Positions 7,362 through 17,088 of a stretch of DNA of 64,000 nucleotides are shown one piece after another. Where the stretch lies: positions 637,122 through 701,121 of the forward strand of contig NZ_LMMR01000005.1 of the NCBI RefSeq assembly GCF_001422325.1. Direction: 5' to 3'. Each line of letters opens with the position of its first letter. The stretch's first letter is position 1. The DNA is from Leifsonia sp. Leaf264. Lineage in GTDB: Bacteria; Actinomycetota; Actinomycetes; Actinomycetales; Microbacteriaceae. The notes under the pieces were generated by a model. The model did not search any database. It saw nothing but the letters and a program-made list of their open reading frames with translations, and was not told the origin of the DNA. A program made the translations under genes and the position numbers.

Positions 7362-9569
7362 ATGGACAACTTCACCCCGCCGACACTCGGCATCATCGAG
7401 CTGCCCGAGCTCAGCGAGCTCCTCCGCCAGCTCGGCTACCGGATCGTATCCGGACCCAACTTCCAGAACGCCGCAGCCGCAGTCAAGGCAGAGATCGACT
7501 CCGCCAACGCACGCGGAGACGCCAACGGCAGCCGCTTCCCCGTCGTCATCGCCGACGGCCGCAAGCCCGGCATCAAGGCGTGGACGCAGAAGCTCTCAGC
7601 CACCTCCCCGGTACTGATCCTCCGCGACGGCGACCCCCGCTCCCACTACATCATCGCGGAGGGCACCCGCGAGCTGAACCTCCCCGCCACCGTCGGCGAG
7701 ATCCTCGGCTCCATCAACTTCCCCGTCCCTCAGGACGAGAAGCTCACCTGGTTGGTCGGGGTCGACGGTTCCGTCCGCCCGTCCAACGCTGCTCCCTCCC
7801 CCGCACCCGCATTCCCCGCGGCCACGACAGCAGCGCCCCTCCCCGAAGCCGCGCCGCAATTCCCGGCCGCAGCACCTGCGTTCCCCGGAACGGCGCCGTC
7901 CGCCCCCGGCTTCCCCGGAACTCCGGCCGCCGCAGAACGCGCCCCCTGGGACAACCGACCCGTGGCCGACGAGGCGTTCCACCAGCCGGAGGTCGATCCG
8001 TCCATGTTCGACCGTCCCGCTCAGACCATCTTCCCCGACGCACCGCAGGCAGCACCTGTTCAGCCGGCATGGGCCGTAGCCGACCAGGCAGCAGCGCCAG
8101 CACCGGCATGGGGTGTCCCGACAGCTCCCGCCGCCCCCGCAGCGCCGGTCGCACCTGCCCAGCCGGCCGTCCAGCCCGACTGGTCTGCCAACTCACCGGC
8201 CGGATGGCCGGCAGCCACGGCATCCTTCCCCGAAGAGGTTCCTGCACCGCAGGCGCCGGCTCCATTCGAGCCGCTCGCCCACGGACGACGCTCCCAGGAG
8301 CCGGACCAGACCTTCGACGGTTGGGCACAGCCCGCAGAGACAGCGGCATCCTTCCCCGAAGCACCCGCGGCTCCCGCCACCCCGGCATGGGCTGCGCAGT
8401 TCGAAGCACCGGCCGCCGCTCAGCCGGCCGCACCCGCATGGGCTGCGACGCCTGAGGCTGCTCCTGCCCCCTGGGTTCCCGAGCCGGCAGCGCCCGCACC
8501 GACGTTCCAGGCTCCCGCACCGGTCGCCGTTCCGTCCTTCACGTCACCGATCGAGCAGCAGGCACCCGCCTGGGCTGCAGCAGCCGAGCCGGACTGGGCG
8601 AGCACTCCCGTGCAGCCGGCCGCACCCGCAGCACCGGCCTTCCAGGTTCCGGTGCCAGCAGCCCCTATCTACACGAACCCGGTCGAGCCGGAGATCTTCG
8701 AAGCAGCGGTAGTGAACCACGCCGGCGGCCCGGTTTCACCGATCATCTTCGACTGGGCGTACAAGGGCGGCGTCAACAAGACCAGCCTCAGCCTGCAGTT
8801 CGCCCACCGCGCTTCCGAGTGTGGGATGAAGGTCGTCCTCGTCGACATGAACCGCGGCCAGGGCGGTGTTCGCACCATGCTTCGCATCAGCGACGACGCT
8901 CCGATTCCATCCGCGTTCGACGCAGCCCAGACCGGCGACCCGTCAGCCGCGGTCGTCCTCCCGAACGACATGCAGCGCCATCGCGCGAACACACTCGCCC
9001 CGGTGCAGTTCGGCGTGGTGCTCGCACCGCCCCGTGCGGTAGCCAGCGCAGACGCCACTCCGTACACCGCTTACAAGAAGATCATCGATCACGCCCGCCG
9101 CACCGCGGATCTCGTCATCGTCGACACCCAGAACGTCGAAGCAACGGACAACTCCGGACTCATCGACAAGGTCATGGTTCCGATGATGATCGAGGACGCC
9201 TGGGGTGTCGCGATCACCGAGTTCGGCAAGGAGTCCGTCGACAACCTCCTCGCAGCACTCGAGATGTACCAGAAGCGGGGGCTGGCGCGCGACCGGCAGC
9301 TGCTGACCGTCACCCGCGTCCAAGGCTTCACCCCGGACGACGCAAACGGTGTCGAGCGCAAGTTCGGACGCTACGCCCGGTTCGCCGGCACCACCACCGT
9401 GTCCTCCTACCTCAAGGACCAGCTGGACCGCGGGCAGATCATCTCCGACGACCCCGCCGTCAGGCCGCTGCTCGACAACGTCCTGTTCCAGGTGACAGGC
9501 AACTCCGTCTTCGACGAATCCGCGCAGAAACCCAAGAAGCGCGGCCTGTTCGGAGGTGGCAAGCGATGA
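7362..9569 (+). CDS. TadZ/ParA-like ATPase with long Pro/Ala linker
   Basis: A 735-residue protein in three parts. Residues 1-125 resemble an atypical receiver domain, as in TadZ/CpaE pilus-localising proteins. Residues about 130-435 are a low-complexity Pro/Ala linker. Residues about 440-735 are a MinD/ParA-type ATPase with deviant Walker A KGGVNKTS (Asn where the usual Gly stands), VVLVDMNRGQGG and LVIVDTQN. It heads an operon with 4-base overlaps to the next three genes. The domain order suggests polar placement of the element's pilus; the operon partners (mIHF-like, sigma-like) would also suit plasmid partition. I cannot decide between these. Confidence 0.7.
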   Translation: MDNFTPPTLGIIELPELSELLRQLGYRIVSGPNFQNAAAAVKAEIDSANARGDANGSRFPVVIADGRKPGIKAWTQKLSATSPVLILRDGDPRSHYIIAEGTRELNLPATVGEILGSINFPVPQDEKLTWLVGVDGSVRPSNAAPSPAPAFPAATTAAPLPEAAPQFPAAAPAFPGTAPSAPGFPGTPAAAERAPWDNRPVADEAFHQPEVDPSMFDRPAQTIFPDAPQAAPVQPAWAVADQAAAPAPAWGVPTAPAAPAAPVAPAQPAVQPDWSANSPAGWPAATASFPEEVPAPQAPAPFEPLAHGRRSQEPDQTFDGWAQPAETAASFPEAPAAPATPAWAAQFEAPAAAQPAAPAWAATPEAAPAPWVPEPAAPAPTFQAPAPVAVPSFTSPIEQQAPAWAAAAEPDWASTPVQPAAPAAPAFQVPVPAAPIYTNPVEPEIFEAAVVNHAGGPVSPIIFDWAYKGGVNKTSLSLQFAHRASECGMKVVLVDMNRGQGGVRTMLRISDDAPIPSAFDAAQTGDPSAAVVLPNDMQRHRANTLAPVQFGVVLAPPRAVASADATPYTAYKKIIDHARRTADLVIVDTQNVEATDNSGLIDKVMVPMMIEDAWGVAITEFGKESVDNLLAALEMYQKRGLARDRQLLTVTRVQGFTPDDANGVERKFGRYARFAGTTTVSSYLKDQLDRGQIISDDPAVRPLLDNVLFQVTGNSVFDESAQKPKKRGLFGGGKR

Positions 9570-10576
9570 GATCCCGTGGATTCCCGCAGCTGCGCACCCT
9601 CATCGAGGGCATCGACCGCATCCTCATCGGCAAGACCGCTGAGCAGACAGACCCCGGCGTCCGGGAAGGCGTGAACTTCATCGTCCGCCTCCCGACCTGG
9701 ACGGAGCTTCCTCCGGCGATCAACGTCGGCATGAAGGCGAAGAAGAACGAAGACCTCGTCCTTCCTGCCCGTATCGAGTGGAACGTCCCGCCGCTGGTAA
9801 TGGTCACCCCCGGCGAGTCCGTCGAGGTCGAGTGGCGCATCACCAACATGGGCCACCGCAAGAGCGGCACCATCACGCTGACCGAGCTCGGTCAGTCGGA
9901 GTTGATCCCCGGACAGCTCGACGGTGCGGTGATCGGCACGTTCTCGTCCCGCGACCTGAACCGGAAGCTGACGAAGCTCGTCACCGACGGGCAGTCCGCG
10001 AAGTGGGAGGTGCTGAACTCCTTCGAGGAGTACACCCGCTCGAAGATCACCGAGGCTTCCAGGATCCTGGCGCAGGAGTTCTCAGAGCTCTCTGGCCGCT
10101 CAATCCCGGGAGTCCTCGACGAGAACGCCATCGACGCACTCCTCGCGGAGATGCTCTTCGGTGAGCGTGAATCGAAGAAGGACAGCTCGATTGTCTCCCG
10201 GATGGTTGACAAGGCTCTCGACCCGAACGCGTTCAACGACTACGACCCGGCTCGGTTCTTCACTCTCAACTTGAAAGCCCGAGCGCTCGGAGAAGTCAAG
10301 CGCGTCATCGGCGACCCGCACATCGGACCAAAGATCCGACGGGTTCACCGCATGAGTGGGGCCACGACAATCGAAGCGGTTGTCGCGGCGTACAACGAAC
10401 AGTACCCGAAGGAGCACCTCGGCGCAAAACGGGCGATGGCTGCCCTGACGGCCGGCCACCAGCTCGAGGTGATGGCCGGAGCACTCGCTCCCGACGACGA
10501 ACTCCGCGACTGGGCCCAGTCCGAACTCGACGCGGTCGAGCCGGATGAGACTCCCGAGACGGAGTCCGACGCATGA
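9566..10576 (+). CDS. unknown protein of the TadZ-sigma operon
   Basis: A 336-residue unrecognised soluble protein. A central stretch (TPGESVEVEWRITNMGHRKSGTITLTELGQ) reads like a beta-sandwich domain; the remainder is mostly helical with a strongly acidic tail (AVEPDETPETESDA). Its ATG overlaps the stop of the TadZ-like gene (ATGA), and its own stop overlaps the next start the same way, so it is co-translated with both. Position next to a ParA-type ATPase would suit a partner protein, but no ParB motifs are visible. Confidence 0.7.
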   Translation: MRSRGFPQLRTLIEGIDRILIGKTAEQTDPGVREGVNFIVRLPTWTELPPAINVGMKAKKNEDLVLPARIEWNVPPLVMVTPGESVEVEWRITNMGHRKSGTITLTELGQSELIPGQLDGAVIGTFSSRDLNRKLTKLVTDGQSAKWEVLNSFEEYTRSKITEASRILAQEFSELSGRSIPGVLDENAIDALLAEMLFGERESKKDSSIVSRMVDKALDPNAFNDYDPARFFTLNLKARALGEVKRVIGDPHIGPKIRRVHRMSGATTIEAVVAAYNEQYPKEHLGAKRAMAALTAGHQLEVMAGALAPDDELRDWAQSELDAVEPDETPETESDA

Positions 10577-11016
10577 GCGCGCCGGTGACTTCGCTCGCTG
10601 ACGCGAAGACCGCACGGGTCGCTGCGGACCACGAACGAGCCGAGTGGCTCGTGTCTCTGGCGGACGGGTTCAACTCCCAGGCGGACCTCTTCCAGCGTGC
10701 CGGAACACTCGGCGGGCGACCCCTGCTGCGCATCCCGTTGCGTCAGGTTCTGCTCGCCACGAAGGGCATCGGAGACCAGAAGGCGGCGCACATCTTGGCG
10801 CGCGTCCAGACGGTCCTCGGGGTCAAGATCCCGGTCCGAAAGATGACGGTCGGCTGGCTCCTGGACTCCCGCGCCGGCGGCCGCCGAGCGATGGCGTGGC
10901 AGGACGTGACGACCTCTCTGCGGTCAGAACCGTGGCCCGGCTTCCCCTATTCTTCTCGGCTCGTAAACGCCGTTGGGGGACATCAGTCCTCCGCAAACCG
11001 AGGAGAACACCTGTGA
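10573..11016 (+). CDS. mIHF-like nucleoid protein
   Basis: A 147-residue DNA-binding protein resembling the actinobacterial integration host factor family (mIHF/sIHF). The core is an arginine-rich N-terminal helix, then LRIPLRQVLLATKGIGDQKAAHILARV, whose ATKGIG-KAAHIL part is the helix-turn-helix-like non-specific DNA grip of that family. It is longer than typical mIHF (about 105), with an extra C-terminal stretch carrying a GRRAMAW repeat-like patch. Overlaps both neighbours (ATGA and GTGA). It may shape element DNA for replication, recombination or promoter function. Confidence 0.7.
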   Translation: MSAPVTSLADAKTARVAADHERAEWLVSLADGFNSQADLFQRAGTLGGRPLLRIPLRQVLLATKGIGDQKAAHILARVQTVLGVKIPVRKMTVGWLLDSRAGGRRAMAWQDVTTSLRSEPWPGFPYSSRLVNAVGGHQSSANRGEHL

Positions 11017-11894
11017 GCATCGACGTCGCGACCTATTTCGCTGAGCGCATCGAATCCCTGCGCGGTCTGGATGGGGGACACCGCCAGATCGGCTCGTCTC
11101 CGCTGGAACGCGGGGTCCACCGTGTGCTGCGTGATTTCAACGGTCACATTTGGGGGTGGTCGAACCAGGCGTGCCGCGCGCACGGTGACCGCGACCTGCT
11201 GTTCGCCGAGGATGTGCGCAGCACCATCTCGCTGAAAGTGTGGCAGGCGATCATGAAGGAGCTGACTGACCCGGCCGATCCGGCGATTGTCAACTATTAC
11301 TCCTACTTTCAGAAAATCGCTCAGCGCACTGCGTTCGCGTTTTTCCACACGTCGGAGCGGTCCGGATTCAGCAACGTGAACGGTGCGTTGCGCCGCACGT
11401 CGAAGATCAACAAGACCCGCGGCGAGATGACCATTTCGATGGGCCGTGAGCCGTCGGACGAAGAGGTCGTTGCGGAGGTGAACCGGGTCATGCACGAGAC
11501 CCGGAAGAACCCGGAGAAGCAGGGTGCCCTGGTCAGCCTTCAGGATGTGCGTGTTGCCACGTCTTCATCGCTTGACGGCATGGTCGCCGAGTACGGCGAT
11601 TCGATCTGGGAGCCCGTCGTTCACGACGAGGCCGAGCTGTCCTCTGTCGAAGCTCCGTCGTTGATCGAGAGGATCATCGATGAGTGTTTCGACGAGTCTT
11701 CGGAGCTGGGCGAGATCGCTCAGCTGTGGATCGGGAACGCTGTTTCCGAGCCGCCGGTGATCCGTACGGAGGTGGAGATTCGTGATCTCGTGTCCCCGAG
11801 GGTGGCGTCTGTTGCTGCGCTGATGATCGAGGTGAAGGAAGTGGCACAGCGTGTGTGCATCGACGACTTCGGCATCGACTCTCCCTTTCTCTGA
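11013..11894 (+). CDS. divergent sigma-70-like factor
   Basis: A 293-residue protein, GTG start overlapping the mIHF-like stop. Residues about 60-120 (DLLFAEDVRSTISLKVW, then YFQKIAQRTAFAFFHTSER) look like sigma region 2, and MGREPSDEEVVAEVNR at about 150-165 is a close match to region 3 of FliA/WhiG-type sigma factors. I do not see the usual region 4 (EREVL...GVSRERVRQIE), so promoter -35 recognition is either by a very divergent C-terminus or absent. This would fit the single-box class A motif. A regulator that has lost sigma function is the alternative. Confidence 0.55.
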   Translation: MSIDVATYFAERIESLRGLDGGHRQIGSSPLERGVHRVLRDFNGHIWGWSNQACRAHGDRDLLFAEDVRSTISLKVWQAIMKELTDPADPAIVNYYSYFQKIAQRTAFAFFHTSERSGFSNVNGALRRTSKINKTRGEMTISMGREPSDEEVVAEVNRVMHETRKNPEKQGALVSLQDVRVATSSSLDGMVAEYGDSIWEPVVHDEAELSSVEAPSLIERIIDECFDESSELGEIAQLWIGNAVSEPPVIRTEVEIRDLVSPRVASVAALMIEVKEVAQRVCIDDFGIDSPFL

Positions 11895-11899
11895 TCATT

Positions 11900-11917
11900 C
11901 CGGTCATCACTGACCGG
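11900..11917 (+). terminator. hairpin after the sigma-like gene
   Basis: CCGGTCA/TGACCGG, 7-bp stem with loop TCAC, 6 bases after the stop; no T-run follows, so termination strength is uncertain. Confidence 0.4.
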
Positions 11918-12152
11918 GTCCCGTCACCCACTAACTGGGGGCGGGATTCATCATGCCCGACAGAAGCCGGGAAAACAAATCGCCCCCGAAAGGGGTGAAG
12001 CTCGTGGTGTAACCGCTTCGTTGCGGGCACGAGTACATAACTTACACCCCCACAGCGAGGGTAAGTCAAATCAGCCCCGGAAAGGGGGCGCGCAGGGGTG
12101 TAACGACGAGGCGGGTCAAGCCGGCCTGCGCATTACACCCCCCCGATCGGGA
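11918..12152. other. cluster of stem-loops with repeated GGGGTGTAAC words
   Basis: Non-coding gap between convergent genes packed with potential stems: CCCC-GAAA-GGGG at about 11983, CTCGTG...CACGAG enclosing CCGC...GCGG (12001-12033), CTTAC(A)CCC...GGGTAAG (12041-12065), CCCC-ggaaa-GGGG (12075-12087), and GGGGTGTAA...TTACACCCC (12095-12141). The word (GG)GGTGTAAC occurs at 12006 and 12095 on plus and 12042 and 12133 on minus. This could be a structured RNA, a set of protein-binding sites or a two-way terminator. Confidence 0.45.
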
Positions 12153-12566
12153 TTACGCCTCGGCGGGGTAGAAGACCGCGACGCCCTTGGAGTTCTCCAG
12201 CACCTCCACGTAGGGCTCGACGTCGCCGAACTCCTCATTCAGGGCCGAGTGCGGGTTGCCCTGCTCCTTCGCGTACTCCTCCTCGGAGGCGTACGTCTCG
12301 AACAGCCACTCCCCGAACTCCGCGTCGTCCGCCTGCGGGTTCCACGACTGGAACAGCTGCTTCGCCTCCAGGTACGTGTCCGAGGAGCTGATCGCAGCGC
12401 GCTGCTCGTTGTGGCCGAAGCCCTCATAGCCGTCGGTGACAGCAAGGGAGAACTCAGGAGCGTCGGAGCGCAGGTGCTCAGGGATCGGCTCGAACTGCTT
12501 CGTGAACGGGTTGCGGTGCTGGTCGCGGAGGTGGGCCTTGGCTGGGTCGATGGTGAGGTTGCTCAT
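12153..12566 (-). CDS. unknown acidic protein (137 aa)
   Basis: Unrecognised soluble protein, strongly acidic through its middle (ADDAEFGEWLFETYASEEEYAKE). No motif, signal peptide or membrane segment visible. Preceded by a class C motif 6 bases upstream; codon use is like the neighbours, which supports it as real. Confidence 0.65.
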   Translation of the reverse strand: MSNLTIDPAKAHLRDQHRNPFTKQFEPIPEHLRSDAPEFSLAVTDGYEGFGHNEQRAAISSSDTYLEAKQLFQSWNPQADDAEFGEWLFETYASEEEYAKEQGNPHSALNEEFGDVEPYVEVLENSKGVAVFYPAEA

Positions 12567-12572
12567 ACCACC

Positions 12573-12583
12573 TAGGTGTGCGG
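12573..12583 (-). promoter_or_regulatory. class C motif
   Basis: CCGCACACCTA on the minus strand, 6 bases before the start at 12566 and immediately after the preceding gene's TAG stop. Confidence 0.45.
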
Positions 12584-12586
12584 CTG

Positions 12587-12829
12587 CTACGAGCCCGGGT
12601 TCAGTCGCTCTCTGATCTCGCGGGCCTTCTCCAGCAGGGCGATGACAGTGTCCAGCTGGTGCGGGAAGATCGCCACGTACTGACCTTCGTCGCCGTTATC
12701 GACGAGCTGGACGACACCGTCGCCGTTGTCGTCGATCGCGACCACCACCGCGAAGTCCTCAGGATCGCCGCTATCGATCGTGGTGCGGGTGACGATCTTC
12801 GTCTGCACCTCGTACGTGTTCACGCTCAT
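12587..12829 (-). CDS. small unknown protein (80 aa)
   Basis: Unrecognised. The first 50 residues alternate short strands with a DSGDPEDFAVVVAIDDNGDG acidic turn, and the end is a charged helix (LLEKAREIRERLN). The start overlaps the TGA of a 14-codon ORF that begins at the ATG of the class A motif (ATGA overlap), so translational coupling is possible. Confidence 0.6.
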   Translation of the reverse strand: MSVNTYEVQTKIVTRTTIDSGDPEDFAVVVAIDDNGDGVVQLVDNGDEGQYVAIFPHQLDTVIALLEKAREIRERLNPGS

Positions 12830-12867
12830 TTGGACTCCCCCGGTGTTGTGCTGATGTAGGGGTTAGA

Positions 12868-12876
12868 CATGTGGCG
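12868..12876 (-). promoter_or_regulatory. class A motif
   Basis: CGCCACATG on the minus strand, 38 bases before the start at 12829; the ATG opens a short ORF ending on that start. Confidence 0.5.
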
Positions 12877-12888
12877 AGGCAGCGCCAG

Positions 12889-14226
12889 TCACATCGCCTT
12901 CATGAGCTCGTCGACCTCGATGACGGAGGATGCGATGTATGAGTTGATTCGAGCGACATGGTCCAGGTGGGTGTCAATGAGGCGTTTGCCGACGCTCATC
13001 CCGTTGTCCATGACCCGGGTCCTGTACGCGATCCTCTGGGCGCCTTCGCCGGCGACCACGTTTCCCTGGTGGATCTCGCCATATGCACCGCGGACCTTCT
13101 GGTGCAGCCCTGTCAACGTCGCCTTGTCTGCACCGTCGGCGTACTGTTCGAGGAACTCGGCTGCCGCCTTCTCCAACTTCTTGTCGTTCTCGGCGAACTG
13201 CGCCTGGATGGTGTCGACGATGGCGACGACGGTCCGCGGCTCGGCGTTCTTGTTCCCGACGACATTCATCTTCGCCTGGTAGCCGCCGTGGGTCGCCGCG
13301 AGCTCCAGTGTGGCTGCGTTAGCCTCTCGGGAGTGTCCGATCGCGGCCGCGAGCTCCTGGTTGACGGGGTGGCCGGCGCGGAGTTCAGCGTTCGCGATGG
13401 TCCAGAGCGCTCCGGTGCCAGCCTGGTGGATGGCGCGGAGCTTCGACTCTCGCGACCCGGCGGGGTCATAGACGGCCGGCCCGATCTTCGAGGCGCTGAC
13501 CATGTAGCGCATCTCCGTGGCGGGGTTGCCGTCGTCGTCGAGTTCCTGGATGACGATCTCGCCGGTCGCTTCATCGGTGTACGTCTTCTTGTGCTTGCCG
13601 GCCAGGGACACCCAGGAGCCGTCGATCGCGACTGCTCCTTCGGTTCGGCTGTCGGTCACGGCTCGAGGGATTCCGATCATCCGGTTCCGGGTGATGGCTG
13701 TCGGCTCTCCGTTGGTGAAGCCGACGTGGGAGGTGAGGATGACGGTGCCGGCCTCCTTCAGTGCGGCGAACGCCTTGGTCTTGGGGAGGTCGGTGAGCGG
13801 GTTCCGGACGGGCTCGTCCACCGGGGCGGGCGCTTCAGGCTCGTCCCACGACATCGGCTTCGGGAAGTCTTCGTCGTGGTAGCTGTCCTGGTCGTCGAAG
13901 CGGTGGCCGGTCTGTGCTGCGATAGCGGCGATGACCAGGTTGTGGTCGCCGGAGTTGAGCATCGACGCGGACAGGTTCGATACGGCGAGCGGGTGCTCGG
14001 CAAGCAGTCGCTCGGCGACCTTGTCTGCCGGCAGGAGAGCACCGTCCCAGAGGTAGTCGTTGATGTTGTCGACGGCGACGTAGTTGGCCTTGATGTCGTC
14101 GGCGGAGATCTTGTCGGTGAGGAATCCCGGGGTGTTGAAGTAGACGGCGAACCGTCCGGCGTTACCGCCCCATCCGAGGTCTCCTCGGCGCATCAGTGTG
14201 GCGCCGTTCTGCATCTGGTATTCCAT
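12889..14226 (-). CDS. unknown large soluble protein (445 aa)
   Basis: Unrecognised. The N-terminal part (GWGGNAGRFAVYFNTPGFLTDKI) looks folded; an acidic Pro-rich stretch follows near residue 120-140 (DEPEAPAPVDEPV); the centre carries a beta-rich region around DGSWVSLAGKHKKTYTDEATGE; the last 150 residues are helical and Ala-rich, ending KRLIDTHLDHVARINSYI. No catalytic motif or export signal seen. Monocistronic, with a class C motif 6 bases before the start. Confidence 0.7.
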   Translation of the reverse strand: MEYQMQNGATLMRRGDLGWGGNAGRFAVYFNTPGFLTDKISADDIKANYVAVDNINDYLWDGALLPADKVAERLLAEHPLAVSNLSASMLNSGDHNLVIAAIAAQTGHRFDDQDSYHDEDFPKPMSWDEPEAPAPVDEPVRNPLTDLPKTKAFAALKEAGTVILTSHVGFTNGEPTAITRNRMIGIPRAVTDSRTEGAVAIDGSWVSLAGKHKKTYTDEATGEIVIQELDDDGNPATEMRYMVSASKIGPAVYDPAGSRESKLRAIHQAGTGALWTIANAELRAGHPVNQELAAAIGHSREANAATLELAATHGGYQAKMNVVGNKNAEPRTVVAIVDTIQAQFAENDKKLEKAAAEFLEQYADGADKATLTGLHQKVRGAYGEIHQGNVVAGEGAQRIAYRTRVMDNGMSVGKRLIDTHLDHVARINSYIASSVIEVDELMKAM

Positions 14227-14232
14227 GCAGAG

Positions 14233-14244
14233 TAGGTGTGTGGC
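14233..14244 (-). promoter_or_regulatory. class C motif
   Basis: GCCACACACCTA on the minus strand, between the TAG stop of the 142-aa gene and the start at 14226. Confidence 0.45.
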
Positions 14245-14248
14245 TTGG

Positions 14249-14677
14249 CTACCGGCCGAGGGTCTGGTGCAGGCCCATCCGCAGGAGCTCTGCCTTGAGG
14301 CTCTCCTTGCCGCTCAGTGCGGCCAGGGTCTGTGATGTGAGAGCTGCGAACGCCTTGCGACTGCCGGAGAGGTAGGTGAACCCTCGGGGCCCTGTCGCCC
14401 AATGCCGGAGGGCGTCGTCTCCGAGCTCGTGCAGCGCCCAACCGAACACCGGTCCCGCAAGCCAGACGGTCTCGCCTGCAGCGATCGGGGCTCGGCCGTC
14501 CAGTCGCCAGACGAACTCCTCATCGGAGGGGTGGAGCGGCTGAAGGCTGGCGCGTGTCCAGTTGAGTCCTGCCGCCACGAACTCCCGGCCGCCGATCGAG
14601 AGGACCGGGGTTCGCTCCGTGAGTCGGTGCTCGTCTCCGACGATGTCGCCGACGAATCCGGTCAGACTGGCCCTCAT
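14249..14677 (-). CDS. unknown protein (142 aa)
   Basis: Unrecognised soluble protein (GETVWLAGPVFGWALHELGDD in the middle, LKAELLRMGLHQTLGR at the end). It starts two bases after the stop of the transglycosylase-like gene, so the two are probably one unit. Confidence 0.6.
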   Translation of the reverse strand: MRASLTGFVGDIVGDEHRLTERTPVLSIGGREFVAAGLNWTRASLQPLHPSDEEFVWRLDGRAPIAAGETVWLAGPVFGWALHELGDDALRHWATGPRGFTYLSGSRKAFAALTSQTLAALSGKESLKAELLRMGLHQTLGR

Positions 14678-14679
14678 GC

Positions 14680-15345
14680 TCAGTACCAGCCGGAGGACTC
14701 AGAGTGAGCCCATGCACCGCAAGGGTCTCCGTAGCGCTCCTGGATGTAGCCGAGCCCCCAGATGATCTGGGTGGCCGGGTTAGTCTCCCAGTCGGCGCCG
14801 GCGGAGGCCATCTTGCTGCCAGGCAGCGACTGCGGGATCCCGTACGCGCCTGACGAGCTGTTGCTCGCGGCGGCGTTCCAACCGGACTCCCGGTCCCAGA
14901 GGGCGACAAGGCATCCGAACTGGTCCTCGCCCCAGCCGCGGGGAGCCATCATGTCGTGGGCGATCGCCTGCGCACTGCCCGGGTCGGGGGCGAACACCGG
15001 CGGGGCCGCGTAGATGGCGACCGGATCCGGCTCGGGCGATGGTACCGGCTCGGGCTTGGGCGCAGGTGGCGGCGGTGGCGGTGGGACGTAGGCGACGACG
15101 GTGTAGTTGTCGCGCACCACCTCGGTCGGCGCGGCGCCGGTCGGGACGGTGATCGTCTGCAGTGGTCCGTGGTCGACGGTCGCGACGGTGGTCGGCTGCG
15201 AGGGCGCAGCGAACGCCATGGGGGCGAGGGCGATGGTGGCGCCGAATAGGGCGACTGCTGCCAGCGCGCCAGCTTTTCTGGGGTTCACTGCGGGTGCCGG
15301 GCGGCGGCTTGTGGTGACGGCGCGGTGCCGTGAGGTTGAGGGCAT
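14680..15345 (-). CDS. secreted lytic-transglycosylase-like protein
   Basis: A 221-residue exported peptidoglycan hydrolase candidate. Signal peptide (AGALAAVALFGATIALAPMAFA), a run of prolines (PPPPPPPAPKPEP) spanning about residues 90-110, then a C-terminal goose-lysozyme/SLT-like domain with WDRESGW (catalytic Glu), GAYGIPQSLPGSKM and WGLGYIQERYG, ending in the aggregation-promoting-factor-like SSGWY. The start at 15345 has GGAAG upstream; an in-frame ATG in the class A motif (15402) would add 19 residues ahead of the signal. Its closest relative in the window is at 37259-38095. Confidence 0.8.
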   Translation of the reverse strand: MPSTSRHRAVTTSRRPAPAVNPRKAGALAAVALFGATIALAPMAFAAPSQPTTVATVDHGPLQTITVPTGAAPTEVVRDNYTVVAYVPPPPPPPAPKPEPVPSPEPDPVAIYAAPPVFAPDPGSAQAIAHDMMAPRGWGEDQFGCLVALWDRESGWNAAASNSSSGAYGIPQSLPGSKMASAGADWETNPATQIIWGLGYIQERYGDPCGAWAHSESSGWY

Positions 15346-15399
15346 GAAGTCTGCTTCCGGTCGCGGGGACGCCTCGGCGTGTTCTGTCTGTTGTGTGGG

Positions 15400-15408
15400 C
15401 ATGTGGCG
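15400..15408 (-). promoter_or_regulatory. class A motif
   Basis: CGCCACATG on the minus strand, 54 bases before the start at 15345 and immediately after the terminator at 15415-15440. Confidence 0.5.
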
Positions 15409-15414
15409 GAAGGC

Positions 15415-15440
15415 GGGTGCCCCGCCTAAGCGGGGCACCC
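15415..15440 (-). terminator. terminator hairpin downstream of nrdF
   Basis: Perfect 11-bp stem GGGTGCCCCGC/GCGGGGCACCC with a 4-base loop about 100 bases after the nrdF stop. Confidence 0.65.
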
Positions 15441-15483
15441 TTGGTGGCCAACGATTTGGGTCGGTCAGCTTTGGTGGGCGATG

Positions 15484-15506
15484 CTATTGAGAATTGTTCG
15501 CAATAG
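15484..15506. repeat. 10-3-10 inverted repeat downstream of nrdF
   Basis: CTATTGAGAA, TTG, TTCGCAATAG: 9 of 10 positions pair. It is markedly AT-richer than the surroundings. Symmetry of this size suits a dimeric repressor site (a metal or oxidative regulator would be the guess) or a second terminator stem. Confidence 0.4.
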
Positions 15507-15543
15507 GAATCTGAAGTCCCAATCGCTGTCCCCCAAATGGGGG

Positions 15544-16997
<1,454 letters not shown>

Positions 16998-17034
16998 GGA
17001 GGCTTTCTGTGGCGGGAGGTCGGGGTCTGAAAGA

Positions 17035-17043
17035 CATGTGGCA
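17035..17043 (-). promoter_or_regulatory. class A motif (nrdF unit)
   Basis: TGCCACATG on the minus strand, 37 bases before the start at 16997, in tandem with a class C copy 33 bases upstream. Confidence 0.5.
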
Positions 17044-17076
17044 AAGCTCGCCTGGTGTCTGCTGACCTGGACCTTG

Positions 17077-17088
17077 TAGGTGTGTGGC
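17077..17088 (-). promoter_or_regulatory. class C motif (nrdF unit)
   Basis: GCCACACACCTA on the minus strand directly after the TAG stop at 17088-17090. Confidence 0.45.
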
